From: Glycine soja
Taxonomy: Eukaryota; Streptophyta; Magnoliopsida; Fabales; Fabaceae
Direction: 5' to 3'
Length of the DNA: 64,000 nt
NCBI RefSeq assembly: GCF_004193775.1
Contig: NC_041019.1
Location: 17,765,020-17,829,019, forward strand
The notes under the pieces were generated by a model that ran no database searches, had not been told where the DNA came from, and was given only the letters and a program-made list of their open reading frames with translations. Positions 22,274 through 35,313 of this stretch are shown here, one piece after another. The position numbers and the translations under genes were made by a program. The first letter of the stretch is position 1; every line of letters starts with the position of its first letter.

Positions 22274-25200
22274 TTTTCATACACATTGCACGAGTTCCCA
22301 ACTCATACAATATCCCATAATAGATTAGCTTCTTAATAGGAATTTATAAGGTACTTAACAAAGAATAAATGTCAGCAGCCTGAGGGACATGTCCTTTAGT
22401 CTTGGTTTTTAGCCCTCAATTAGAGTCCAAGCTTTGGTTTTATTCAACATGTTTTGTGGGATTTTGTCTGCAAAGGTAGTTGAGGTATCTCTGTAGTAAG
22501 TGTTCACTTTGAAAAAAAATGTCAATGGCCATTTTGCATATGCAATTATGCATACTTGGCTTGTGTTAGTAGTGATGGGAGGGATGGATGGGAGATTCTA
22601 GTAAAATTTGGGCATGTACTCCTCGTACTTGTGACATTGTGATGTGTTGTAGGGCTTTTTAAACCAGAACACAGAAAAACTACAAGGCTTGTGAAGAAAC
22701 CTAGATGTTTGAAAATCTCTAAGATTTGGTTAGCTATAAACATATATGTTGGAAAGCTCTGTTAATTGTCGTCACCCCTAGCCCACCTTAGTTGTGGCAG
22801 GTAGGCCTGGGCATAAGGGATATGTGTTGAAAAGGTCGCATATCAACTAGTGATATAGCCTATGAGAAGGGATGTGAGACTGAAGGAGTTTGTACAATTG
22901 TTCTAATTGTTCCCATGGGAATGTTAATAAACTTAAGGGGGATTTGTTTCCCTAACCATTTTCACCTTTATTTTTTAGCAGATAAATGTTCATTATTGTT
23001 CTTTTATGTTTCTTTCTCTACTTTACAGTTTGGTTCACTTCATTAACTCTTATGATCCACCACTGAAAGGCTTACAGGAATACCTAAATTTTTTGAGCCC
23101 TCTTATAATTCAGGTTAATCATCCTTTCTTGTTCTGTATCAATATTATATAAATATTTGCGAAGTACCTATGGTAAAGAAGACACATATGTTTTGCAGAC
23201 TTCTTAATAATTCTTTTCTTCATGGTTCTGTACATCTTTTCATGATTAAGTTAAATTTATTTTCATCGGCCTTTGTACTTTTTAGGAGTAGCCTTAGTTG
23301 GTCTTAAATCCTCTGGAAGTGTGTGATAGATTTTTCTATTTATGGAGATGACTGAGTTTGTGATACATTGGTGCATTTGGTTGAGATGGACAATACTATA
23401 ATATTTGAATAATTTAGTTATATCACTTGATCAAACTCATTTGCTTTGGGATAGAAACCAATTGTTGCTTTGTTTTTCATGTCTAGTATAATAATAGGAT
23501 TATAGAAGTACAACCATGTACACGGGAATGTTCTGTTGCTTAAAAATTGTCTTCCACAATATCTTCTCTTAAATGTTATACAAATAAAGTCATTCATGTT
23601 CGTCTTCCTTACTGTAGAAGCCTCTGGGCTATTGGTCATTTGACATGGTTTGAAGCCTCTTTGATCAAGTGGTCAGGTGTTTGATCGTTGCCTCCTCCAA
23701 TCTTTATAATTAAATGAAATTTCAATAGAAGATGAAGTTAAACAATCATGAATGCAATGTTAGCAGAAGATATAGCAATGGAAAGTGATTAATCAACATA
23801 CATAAATAAATATTTATCATTTAGGCGAGTGACTTGATTAACTACTTACCATTAATGTTATCCTGCAAATGTAACGTGTTGGGCATTCTCCCTTCACATT
23901 TTTAACCATGATTTCCCTCAAGACTAACCATTAGGCTGAGAACTATGATTTTTAAGAGATGACGATTAATTTGGTCATTTCCCACCACTGATGTGGTTAA
24001 TATTCAATTCCTGTCCTGCACCCCTAGCAATTTTGATCTACCATTGCAAGGAGCAAGCCCTACGAAGTATACATGCTTGCTTTTGCTTCTGCACAATAGA
24101 GAGTACTTTTTCCATTAGCTGCCAAAAAAACACCCAGGTCAGTCGTGATTAAATTATTGTCTATACCATACATCTATTCTATAAACCACACTTTATTATA
24201 GTGAATAGTGATAGGCTGGTAGCTCAAAATTCAATGCTAACAAGCTTCATGAAACAAAACAACTAGGTCAAATACGATACTTGGCAAACTAGTTTTTTTG
24301 CATCTCTCTTAAATCATTCAAAATTAGCATTGGGTTAATTTACCTTCAAGAATCAATACTAGTAAGAAAAGTGGAGTAGGCAATGAACAAATTCCCAAGT
24401 ATATACTGCTAAGAAGTTGCACCATGATTTACGGGCAAGCTGCTAAAATAGTTACAGAATGGTAACATTCAATTTTAATTGGCAATCATATTTGATGTTT
24501 GCCTTTGAGGGTGAAAGGATAATTTAGGCCTGCTATTTCGTACAACTGATCACAGTATGAACATAATTTTTGGGTTGACTCTACAATCAATATACCCAGG
24601 CTTAAAGTGAAAATAAATTTATTTAGTTACTCCCAGATCTTGAATCCTATTCTCATTAGGTTTACACAATTTTGTTAGTTTTTTTTCATCTGGTAGTAGG
24701 TCTTGATCATTATCATGGGGTGTACAACCAAAGTCCAATTACTTGATCATTGCTTGCATTTCACCTAAGTAGATCATCTACTTGTGACTACATGTTATCT
24801 TAGGGGTTTTAATCAAAAAGGTTTAGCCAAATAAGGAAAAAGAGATCTCTCACTGCTTTGTGTGGGACATTGAAAACTTCTTCATATGTGTGGTCGATTG
24901 TAGTGTATATGCTCCAATCAAGAAAGTTAAAAAGTGTCGCTGTGAGGTGGTTTTTAGCTGGTTAGCTTCTTAGTAGTATTTCACCTGGGAATTTGTTTGC
25001 AACCCAAAATGGTCGAAGAAACATTCCAAATGTAAGCATGCTAGTAATGAAAACAAGCACAATAGCATGTGTTGAGAGAATAGAAATCGGAAATGAAAGA
25101 TTTAGAGACTAAACATTTTTGAGACAAACAAAAGTTTTCGGTGTTGGTAGTGTGAAGACTCAATTAGTTGTGGCTGGAATCTTATATATAGACCCAATTC

Positions 25201-27300
25201 TATCAATGAAAATGGAAAATCAACTAAGTCTAAATTCACTCCCCCCGCTGGAAAAAAATACAAGAAATTTCAATGATGAGCAATGGGAAGGGCAACAATT
25301 CTGTTTATAAACACCAGTGAAGTTAGCACACTAATTGTAATAGTTAGGTTGCAATTATATAGTGGTAGTAGTAGTAAGAATAAGGATTTTTTGGAAAAAA
25401 AATCAGTGTTAAATCATACATAAAAGGTAACGACAATCATTACTAAAAATATATGACAAAAGGAATCATATGATGTATCCTCCTACATAGTACCAACACA
25501 AGTTCAAAAATGCGAGACCATACAAAACTGCAATTATCAAATTAAAACCAACATGCCACAATAGCACACTTGTCTAAAATGTAAATTAGGGGGGGGTATA
25601 TTAGAATTGGATCCAAAACTGAAAAAGTATTCAAGAAATTAAGAGTAGAACCACTCAGACAAACCCGATATCCATGGTTTCAGAAACATTTACTCCAACT
25701 AGAAGCTGATAAACAAGACAGGTTACACTAGAGCAAGGACATTTATGATTGGATGCACCTGTAGTTCAATATTTGGACATAATTAACGTAATTAGTTATT
25801 TGTACTTATATATGAGTTTAGAGGAAGTAATACAAACTAATTAGTACTGGCAGGCATTCCCAAGACCATTGAAAAAAAAAATTCATACTTCCAAAGTTAA
25901 ATATGAAGCTTCTCCATGAATCAGACATAAATTCCAAAAGCACTAGTTTATAATGCATAGGAAACAATTTTGAGTTTACCATTTTGAAATATCATTCATT
26001 ACGGCATTAATTTCAGATATACTCATCATTGAATCAAGAATGACTGGTATTTTGGCACCATTGACCTGAGTCTAGGAGAGAACCTTGTCTTTATGGTCGA
26101 ACTCTGAATTGTCAATGTATAGCAATTAGTAGGAAATGCACTTTTTGTCTTAATACTTAGACCAAGACAAGCACAAAACTTAGTAGTGCTTTCATGTTGT
26201 TTGGTACGATCAAACTTCCAAACTTTTCAATACAACCGTTTAATTTATACTAGCAGGCTAATAGAGAGCACAAGCCACACTACAACAACATATATTCACT
26301 AAAATACTGATACTAGCACGTAACTTGAATGTCAACTTCATCTCTCACAATACATAAAAATTGGCCATTAGAACTCAGAAAGTAATGCCTGCTTTTATTA
26401 ATAGCTAGTAACAACCTGCTACAATTTTTTAATCCTACAGAGAAAAAGATAATAGACACAAGTTATTGCACAACCAAATACAACATATACTAAGAAGATT
26501 TATTTGACTCTGACTGTCACTTTTATACTTTTTTTTACCTTAAAAGTTGAAACTAATGTTTTGGTTTAGTTTGTTTATACTTTTAATTGAATCCGAGACA
26601 GAGACAAGAGTCCTATATAGGAGTTTTTGGCATGTGACAGAACACGGGTGGAAAAGATAAAATCCTTAACTTTTGTTCTAGATATAGGGACAAAAGCTAT
26701 CACTAACGAATATGCATGGAACAGTTGGGGAACAATATTAATATATAGATGTATAGGAATCAGATGACCATGAAAAGAAAACCAAGACGACCCAAAATAC
26801 ACGTATACAGTGTAGTTTAAGTTTCATATGGAAATGATAGATTTTTGTTTTTCTCGTTTAAATCTCTTTTCCCCAAAGCACCCATAGCCATATATTTCAA
26901 GCCAGACAATGCTGATGTGACACCCTCATAGGCCATTAGCTAGGCTCGCTCATCACTGATGTACAAATTAGTAATTACCACTGTTGTCTTTGTATAGGTT
27001 CCTAATTGATAATCTTAGTGGCATGTGACAGTTAACTAGCATGTCCTGTGACTTTATATTGTCTATTTCTCTTCAAGGACTTATCCATGTGATGCATACA
27101 TTTCAAGATTTAACACACTTGTTCCTAACTATTGTAAAAACAACAGAACTAACAAGATTTTTATGTGAATAGAGGAACTCAGATATGAAAGAGGGAGGGA
27201 GAGAATTGAAAATGTGAGGTGAAACAGGATATATAGATTAACATACCTCATCATCATCATCGTCGTCATAATCACGATCTTCCTTCTTTTGTTAAGACAG
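22274..27300. other. Long AT-rich stretch, no gene recognised
   Basis: No coding similarity, RNA gene or bounded repeat was recognised on either strand. A run of seven G's occurs at about 25590, and A- or T-runs are frequent. A decayed transposon origin is possible but not shown. Confidence 0.45.
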
Positions 27301-27438
27301 GTAGTACCAACTTTTGATGCAAACCTCCCTAGGAAGGGACCAGTTACCAGAGCCATGAGCAAGAGGCTCCAAGAGGATTGGGCTAAAGTTGCTGAAGAAG
27401 GCCCTAGGGTTCTCATGAACCTCAGGATAGATTTTTAA
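27301..27438 (+). pseudogene. Gypsy-type polyprotein C-terminal tail
   Basis: A 46-codon open frame ends at TAA 27436-27438. It contains 'GPVTRAMSKRLQEDW' and then 'EEGPRVLMNLRIDF', a tail I recognise from legume Ty3/gypsy polyproteins, where a basic T-R-A-M-x-K-R-L-Q motif lies near the C-terminus. There is no catalytic domain upstream, so the body is lost. The noncoding sequence that follows has LTR features. Confidence 0.5.
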
Positions 27439-28330
27439 GCCCATGGGCCAAGGTTGGGTCCACTTATCTTTGTACATATTACATTAGGATTTCATTATTT
27501 TTGGTCCTCGTATTTAGGGCTCCATAATGTAGGTAAGGTACCCTAGAAATGTAGGATTTTTTAACCCTTGTATTTTAAGGCACCTAGACTAGTTTTTGTA
27601 TTAGGGGTAGTTTTGTAATTTCACATGCATTAAGTTAATATTTGATGTGTGTGTTGGGAAATAAATTTAATTAAATCGGGAGAAGCCTAATCCAATTAAA
27701 TTTTAGAATGGGGGAGGTGGGGGTGAGCATTTGCTTGCTACACCCCATTGCCACATCATATAGTCACTTTGTGCGTGTCCTTCATGCTTTACATGCCTCA
27801 TGACACCTAAGCACACTTAGTGGAGAATCTTGGACTTGATCTTGGATTAGTGGGATGAACCATAACTGAAATTCACTAATCATAATTAGTGAATTTTTGG
27901 CTCCAAAATTTGGCTTCACAAATTCAAGTGAAATTTGAATAGAAATTCAAATTTCCCTCCAATTTTGTGTGACACTTAGGCTATAAATAGAGGTCATGTG
28001 TGTGCATTTTTTCAACTTTGATCATTTGAGAATTACACTTCAAAGTTCAGACCTCTTTTGAGGCACAAAATTTCGTGCTCCTTTTCTCCTTCTCCCTCCA
28101 CTCATCTTCTCCTACCTTCAAGCTCTTATCCATGGCTTCCTATGGTGGTGAGCTTCTTCTTGACTCATCTTCTCCTTTAAAGTGGCGTATCCTCTCAACT
28201 CTTCTTCTTCTCCATTCTACTACCATTAAAATTCAAGAAACAAAGGACTCCATTGATGAAGAAGATCCAAGGCGTACAAGCTCCAATGGAACTACATCAC
28301 CTTCTTTGCTGATGGGCAACTTCATTGCTC
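27439..28330 (+). repeat. Gypsy-type LTR remnant with TATA box
   Basis: This stretch directly follows the polyprotein tail. It has a promoter-like TATAAATAG at about 27982 followed by pyrimidine-rich text and an ATG (28130) opening a short serine/leucine-rich frame, as in LTR R-U5 regions. The ends are not sharp and I could not identify terminal TG/CA or a target duplication. A 91-codon frame at 28075-28350 is probably not a real gene. Confidence 0.35.
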
Positions 28331-29774
28331 TGAAGGTAGTGTCAACATGAATAAGTCCTTTCATGGTGTAACCTGTTCCCCTTCCTCTAATCATGTGCTA
28401 GAGTGCAGAGCCAAAATCCTTAGGCCTAAAGGCAATTGGAATTTGAAATTACTAATTCCACTTTTCTTAATTTTAGCAGACTTGGTGAGTTCTGCACCAC
28501 CAATGCTAACATCACCAAGCCAGATCTCATAATTGAGCGAGCCACAAAAGTAGAAGCTGGCACTTCTCTAACCGTTTTGCAGCTATCTACAATTACCTAT
28601 TAGTAGACCACAAAAGCATTATACAACAAAAAATACCTTTTAAATTATAGATTGGTAGGGTAAATTGCATAGTGAGGTCAGAAAAGAGCTGATAAACGTG
28701 GATCATTGTATGCATTACTTGGTCTCTTCTCCTCATGAATACTATTCTCCCTACTTTTGCCATTGCCTTTTTTTAATTTTAGATTATATCGCTTGAGACC
28801 AATATCTGCCCCCTTATCATCAGCAATCTGCAGTTCATGGTCCTCTTTGCTAGCTTGGTAGGGTATTGAGGACTATGTCAAATGTATTTTTTTTCATATT
28901 ATTTTTGCATCAATGAAGGTTATTTCCCTCGCTCTTCTTATTGTGCACTTGTATTGATAACACATAGAAGTTAAAAACATACTTTGCTGCGTTGTGTCTG
29001 AGTGTGTATTGTTTATAAAGTCCTTAATAGCATACATCAATGAAATTCAGTAATTGTCTATTGTTTTACTGCATGTTTTAATTATTTCCCTTATTGACGT
29101 TACGGATTATATATGCTCTTGAGAAGCAGTTAACTCTTCTCACGGAATAAGTGTAATCAAGTTGACTTTTTTTTTATATTATAGCACTGCATCACCACAC
29201 TCTTTCTACTTGTTCGTGATCATCTTTCGAGGTATGCATTTTATTTTTACACTGTTGTGCTTATTACATGGTTGTTGATACATAAGTATTGATTTATATG
29301 TGTAGTAGTCCATCGTGAGTTAACCTTAGTTTCCCATTCGAGATTCAATACATTGATTAATACGAACAATTTGGATTAATTAATGTATTGAGTCTTGAAT
29401 TGTCCGTTTGGACAGTTTGGGAAGACATCTTTTTTATTGTTGATTCATACATATAGGTAAATTCTCTTTTCTAAGGTTTGAACAAATTTTGGAATAGTGC
29501 ATTTCATTTTGTTCTTTGGGTGCATACTTGACTGCGGTGGATGTGGCATATCTCACCGCTTTCATGTTGTGTTCCTGGAGATCAATGTGAAATGCTGCCA
29601 AAATTTTGTCAAATCTTAAAAAAGAGAGTAAACCTATAGTATGAGTCTACTATAAAAATGTCTTCTTGAATGGGATAGGACCACACCTTTAAAGAAAAAA
29701 AAAGTGAGGTTCTCATGCATGATACATAACTTAATGAAGTGTGACAGCAAAGGGGAAACATGGATTAAAGTTAG
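28331..29774. other. AT-rich stretch, no gene recognised
   Basis: No coding similarity was recognised. It should include the left part of the CACTA element whose transposase begins near 29775, but I found no CACTACTA terminus here. Confidence 0.4.
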
Positions 29775-32085
29775 ATGAAAGCATCACGCATCAGTGACGA
29801 ATATCAGCATGGGGTGGAACAATTCTTACAATTTACTGAACAAAATGCACAAAGTTTGGGGGGAAAATTTTTCTGTCCATGTGTTAAATGTGTGAACGGG
29901 AGACACCACTAAGTGAACGAGATAAGATCACATCTTATATGTGATAGTATCATTCCCAAATACACAAAATGGATATGGCATGGGGAATTTCCAAACATGC
30001 GAATAGTTTATCCCACCCAACCTGTTGATGAAGACATCGGAGATCATATAGAAGACATGATTCACGATCTTTGACAAGACTGTTTTCAGCAAGCACATGC
30101 ACCTTTGTATGAGAAATTAGAAAGTGATTCTAGAAATCCATTGTATAAGGGATGCACAACTTTTACAAGGTTGTCAGCGGTGTTAGCTTTGGTGAACTTG
30201 AAGGCAAGATTTGGGTGGAGTGACAAAAGTTTCACTGAATTGCTTGTGCTATTGAAGAAAATGCTTCTTGAAAACAACACATTACCGAATAATCAGTATG
30301 AGGAGAAGAAGATATTATGTTCTATGGGAATGGAGTACCAAAAAATTCATGCTCGCCTTAATGATTGCATATTGTACAGAAATCAATTTGTAGAACTGCG
30401 TAAGTGCCCCACATGTGGGGTATAACGGTACAAAGTAAAGGATGACGACTACATTGATGATGCAACCACCAATAGTTGTCCAGCTAAGGAATGCTGGTAT
30501 CTTCCAATAATACCAAGGTTTAAGCAATTGTTTGCCAATCAAAACGATGCAAAAAACCTTACATGGCATGCAGATGGCAGAAAAATTGATGGTTTGCTCC
30601 GACATCTGACCGATTCTTCGCAATGGAAGACAATTGATCTTTTGTATCCATATTTTGGGGAGGAACCAAGAAACCTAAGGCTTGGTCTTGCTTTGATGAA
30701 ATGAATCCTTTTGGTAACTTAACCACAAACCATAGTTCATGGCCTGTTTTGTTGATGATTTACAATCTCCCTCCTTGGTTGTGCATCAAGCGAAAATACA
30801 TTATGCTTTGTCTAATGATAGCGGGTCCAAGGCAACCTAGGAATGATATTGATGTGTATCTCAATCTGTTGATTGAAGACTTGACAAAATTGTGGGAAGA
30901 TGGAGTTGATGTGTGGGATGCAAATCTATAACAGATCTTCAGGTTACGCGCAATGGTGTTTTGTACTATTAATGACTTTCCATCATATGAAAATTTAAGT
31001 GGATATAGTGTGAAAGGACATTATGCATGCCCTGTATGTGAGACAAACACCAGCTTCATCCAACTGAAACATGGAAAGAAAACAGCATATAGCAGACACC
31101 AAAGATTTTTGAAAGCTTATCACCCGTATCGTCGATTGAAGAAAGCTTTTAATGGAAGTCAGGAGAATGAAAGTGTGCCGCAACCATTAACTGGAAATGA
31201 AGTTTATGATCGGGTGAAGGAAATCATTACTATCATTGGAAAGACCCAAAAGAAGACATCATCTGAGACAAACATATGGAAGAAAAGGTCAATATTCTTT
31301 GATCTTCCATACTAGTCCGATCTACATGTGCGTCACTACCTAGATGTAATGCATGTAGAGAAAAATGTATGTGATAGTTTAATTGGTACCCTTCTTAACA
31401 TTAAAGGGAAGACAAAGGATGGTTTGAAATGTTGTCAAGACCTGGTTGACATAGGAATACGAGACCAGTTGCATCCGATATCACAAGGTCGGCGAATGTA
31501 TTTGCCTCCAGCATGCCACACAATGTCAACAATAGAGAAGATAAGTTTTTGTCAATGCCTGCAGAGTGTAAAAGTCTCACAAGGATACTCTTCAAATATC
31601 AAGAGCCTTGTAGCCCTAAATGATCTGAAGTTGGTTGGTTTGAAGTCTTATGATTGTCACGTGTTAATGCAACAACTACTGGCTGTAGCAATTTAGGGTA
31701 TCCTGCCTGACAAAGTCAGGCTTGCCATAACTCATTTGTGCTTTCTTTTTAATGCTATCTATAGCAAAGTCATTGACCCTCGACAATTAGATGATTTGGA
31801 GAATGAGGCTGCGATTGTCCTTTGTCAATTGGAGATGTATTTTCCTCCATCATTTTTTGACATAATGGTTCACTTAATTGTTCATCTTGTCAGGGAGATC
31901 CGGTTATGTGGTCCTATTTTTTTACGATGGATGTATCCAGTTGAGAGGTACATGAAGGTGCTAAAGGGTTACACCAAGAATCAATACCGAATAGAAGCTT
32001 CCATTGTTGAAAGGTATGATGCTGAAGAAACTATTGAGTTTTGTACCTAGTACATTGATAGCCTGGAATTTGTCGGGCTTCCTTA
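29775..32085 (+). pseudogene. TNP2-type CACTA transposase, decayed
   Basis: The translated blocks follow the family order. An N-terminal region has a CPCVKC finger (about 29871-29890). The TNP2 domain contains 'LYKGCTTFTRLSAVL', a C-P-T-C-G turn at about 30405, 'NPFGNLTTNHSSWPV' and 'PPWLCIKRKYIML' (about 30700-30810). Then come 'GHYACPVCETNT' (about 31017), 'HYLDVMHVEKNVCDSLIGTLL' (about 31331), and the 'LE..FPPSFFDIMVHL..HL' helix region of the C-terminal domain (about 31825-31890). In-frame stops lie near 29912, 30073, 30423, 30929, 31312, 31694 and 32048. One frame change falls near 30690. The gene is therefore inactive, but the low number of lesions suggests modest age. Confidence 0.8.
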
Positions 32086-32585
32086 AATTGCTATAGTTTC
32101 AAATGATCCTTTGTTTTTACAGGCAAGAGTTTTATAACTGAAATTTATTGGTATGACATGAACAATTATCAATTTTTAATAATTGTGTTTTGGTCAATTT
32201 AGTATGACTCAATTTAGAAGGACTCCTATCAACTTTTCTGATTGCCCATTTTGGTCATGAAAATCATTAATTCCTCGTGTTTTCATAATTTCATTCATGA
32301 AACAAAATTATGGTTTAGGGGATTGGGCTCTATTTATGCCGCACGTTGAATTTTTTTTTCTATTTATGGATGTCAGTAAAGTATTGAAATTGTTCTTTAC
32401 TCATCATGTACTGTGGTTGATGCTCTATATTGGTTTGCAAATTAAATTATTTTATTTATCAGTGATTAAATTAGTGACATCATTGTCATTTAACTGCTTC
32501 TGAATTTGAGTGTTAGCAATTCATAAGCAAGAAGGTATGATGTAGTAGTATGTTTGTATATATCAGTGGAATTATACTTAATGAA
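32086..32585. other. CACTA internal noncoding stretch
   Basis: AT-rich DNA between the transposase remains and the subterminal array. I see no coding similarity. Confidence 0.4.
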
Positions 32586-33050
32586 ACACATTCTAAGACG
32601 ATTGTTATGTAAAATCCTTCTTAGAAGAGACTCATTCTAAGACGGTTTTTATGTAAGAGCGGTCTTAGAAAAGACACATTCTAAGGCGGTTCTTATGTAA
32701 AAATCCTCTTAGAAGAGACATATTCTAAGACAGTTGTTATGTAAAAACCATCTTAGAAAAGACATTCTAAGACGATTCTTATGTAAGAACCATCTTAGAA
32801 GAGACACATTCTAACACGGTTGTTATGTAAAAATCGTCTTAGAAGAGACACATTCTAAGATAGTTGTTATGTAAAAACTGTCTTAGAAGAGACACATTCT
32901 AAGACGGCTCTTACATAACAACCGTCTAAGAATGTGTCTCTTCTAAGATGGTTTTTACATAACAACCGTCTTAGAATGTGCCTCTTCTAAGACGATTCTT
33001 ATATAAGAATCATCTTAGAAGAGACATATTTTTTAAGATGGTTTATTCCA
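32586..33050 (+). repeat. CACTA subterminal repeat array
   Basis: About ten imperfect units of 40-48 bp repeat the pair 'ctaagacggtt..tatgtaa' and 'gtcttagaagagacacatt'. Each unit is nearly its own inverted repeat (TAAGACGGTT...AACCGTCTTA), so the last two units (about 32890-33000) also read in the reverse sense. Such arrays are transposase binding sites in CACTA elements. Confidence 0.75.
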
Positions 33051-33162
33051 TAATTGTCATGGTACATCAATGACTTTTAATGTCGTTGGCTTCAAAGATG
33101 GTTCAACAACCGTCGTTAAATGTATATTAGAATCGTCGTTAAAAGTCAATCTTCTAGTAGTG

Positions 33163-34549
33163 TTGAAATCAACCAGGCTATTCTTTTTCTCAACATATCG
33201 CGTGATGAATGATTTAATACCTTCACAAATTGACGCTATTTTGATCCCACAAAAGAACTTTTCGTGCATATAAGCAGTTGCCTATTTTTCTTTCATCTGA
33301 TGTATTATTTTCACCCAATTATTGTCACCAAGCTTATATTTTTCAACAACATTCTTCCACTTTAGTTCAAACTCATCTCGAGTGAAATTTGCATATATCA
33401 AATTTCTAAACTCATGCAAAAAGCTTTTATTTTCCACATTCTCAGTTGCATTTCGATGGATATGTCGTGAACATAATATGTGTGAAACATTTGGAAAAAC
33501 ATACTTAATAGTCTGTCTCATTGTGTTATCACCATTTGTCACCACACTTAGGATGTTTGTTAAACATTGCTTCAGAGAATCTTTCTAAAACCCATTTATA
33601 TGTATCAATTGTCTCATCAACAATGAAAACACAATCAAATATTGCAATTTCTCCATGATGATTATATCCACAAAAAATTACCAATGGCTTGTTGTATTTG
33701 TTCTTATATGTAGTATCAAAAGCCACAATATCTCCAAAGCATTGATAATCAACTCGGCTTGCTCCATTTGACCAAAACAAGTTTTGAAGCCTGCCATCAC
33801 TTGTTAGGCTAAACTTACAAGACAACATGGGATCATTATCTGGCTTTTGCCTGCAAATAAAACAGTGTTGCAAAAGCATCCCCGTCTTCTATCCTGGCAT
33901 GCTTTTGCTTGTCTATGTGGTTATAAAGATCCTTCTTACAAAACCCAAGATCAGGATGCCCACCTTTCTATCCTAACATTAATCCCATTATATGGCATGT
34001 TCTCACACTATATAAGTGTAAGCTATCAACTTGCGCTTTGTCACCATCATTCATTGAACAGTATTCGGGATACAAGTGAACAAATTCTAAAGGAGTCTAC
34101 TCATGATTCTGGGAGTTATGAAACATAGAAACTTTCCACTTTGAGGTATTGTAATCTAAATTACACGAAACCTTGTTGGACATTTTGTTCGAATCATAGG
34201 CCAGGGATCTCGAATTCGATCTACTCAATCCCAATGTTTTTTGATTTTGAATCCTCCTCTGTTGCAAACAAACTAACGCATCACAATTTAATGACTCTTT
34301 TTTATCATGTTTGATATCATACTTCCTAACAACAAAACCTTGACATTTGGCATAATCTTTATAAAACTGATAAGCTTGCAACTTACTATTAAATTTCTGC
34401 CCAAATATTTATTCAGTTGTCAACCCTGCTATTTTTGTATAACCTTTTGGTACATCACTATTCATTTCTTCATTGCTCCCAAGATCATTATCATAATCAT
34501 GATTATCAGTATCAACTTCATTCATCTTTGTATCCTCATTCCAATTCAT
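33163..34549 (-). pseudogene. FAR1/FHY3-related protein, truncated by CACTA insertion
   Basis: FAR1-related proteins are transcription factors derived from Mutator-like transposases. Reading from an ATG at 34549: an acidic N-terminus; a stop near 34410; the FAR1 DNA-binding domain starting 'FNSKLQAYQFYKDYAKCQGF' (about 34335-34395) with 'TSKWKVSMFHNSQNHE'; then the MULE transposase core with 'FGDIVAFDTTYKNKYNKPL' (about 33670-33755), 'GYNHHGE' and 'FPNVSHILCSRHIHRN' (about 33435-33490); and finally 'FCGIKIASICEGIKSFI'. A TAG replaces the usual tryptophan codon near 33277, and there are frame changes near 33540 and between 33880 and 34097. It stops at the CACTA right end. The C-terminal remainder was not found beyond the element. 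Confidence 0.75.
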
Positions 34550-35156
34550 GCACTCTTCTTAGGTGTCAATTTCCATCTTGAACAATGTAACAAAAGATTT
34601 GAATACATTACAAATGTACTTAACAAGAATAAAAAATTAATATTAATAGAAAATATTAAATAAACACCATATAGTAGACATGCATGATCAAACAAACTCT
34701 CGTAGTGCATACTCACGAAAATAACCCAACTAGATGGACAAGTATTTACAGTTAATAGATAGATATGGCATGCATAGTTTTCAATAATAAAATAATTTTT
34801 CCTATGACTGCAGACAAAGAAAGACAATATAGCTCTTGCAAGGGAAAGGTGATCCAAAAAACATTGATCTTTCGGTTGTAAGATTTATTATTAAGTCACA
34901 AATAAGTAGATTAACAAATTCAACATACAACACCATAGTAACTCAAATTTTCTTAGAACATGCATATAAACATAAACCAAACTATAAGGATAAACTACAA
35001 CAACTCTGAGCCAGCCAACACTATATATAACTTTAAAGAGGAAACAAAAGCATATAGCATGTCTTCACATCCATGAAGTCTCTAAAGACATGCGACCACC
35101 TTCTATCCCTCTGCTCCCCACATACGTTGGATACATGATTATCACAAGCACAAACA
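34550..35156. other. AT-rich stretch upstream of the FAR1-like pseudogene
   Basis: This would be the promoter side of the FAR1-like gene. I see no other coding similarity. Confidence 0.4.
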
Positions 35157-35313
35157 TGTAACATCCCAAAAATAAATTATATTTTTATTATAGAAAATTA
35201 TTTAATAGGAACAAGAAACATATAAGATAAGATAGGATGTTTCTTTTATCTTCTATTTTTAAATATGCAGTTTTATCTTATATTTATCTCTAAGATAAAT
35301 CAGGTATCATAAA

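Larger units (their letters stand above)
29775..33162 (+). mobile_element. CACTA (En/Spm) element, right part
   Basis: A decayed TNP2-type transposase is followed by an array of subterminal repeats and by a right terminus. CTTCTAGTAGTG at 33151-33162 is the reverse complement of CACTACTAGAAG. The element is in plus orientation and interrupts a FAR1-like gene at 33163. The left terminus was not found, so its full length is unknown. Confidence 0.7.

Noticed and set aside
23640..23710. tRNA-like stretch near 'gatcaagtggtcaggtgtttgat'
   Set aside because: No B-box match, no acceptor stem pairing and no cloverleaf could be drawn.
26276..26300. CACTACAACAAC as the left terminus of the CACTA element at 29.8 kb
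   Set aside because: The inner bases do not match the right end (CACTACTAGAAG), and no subterminal dyads follow.
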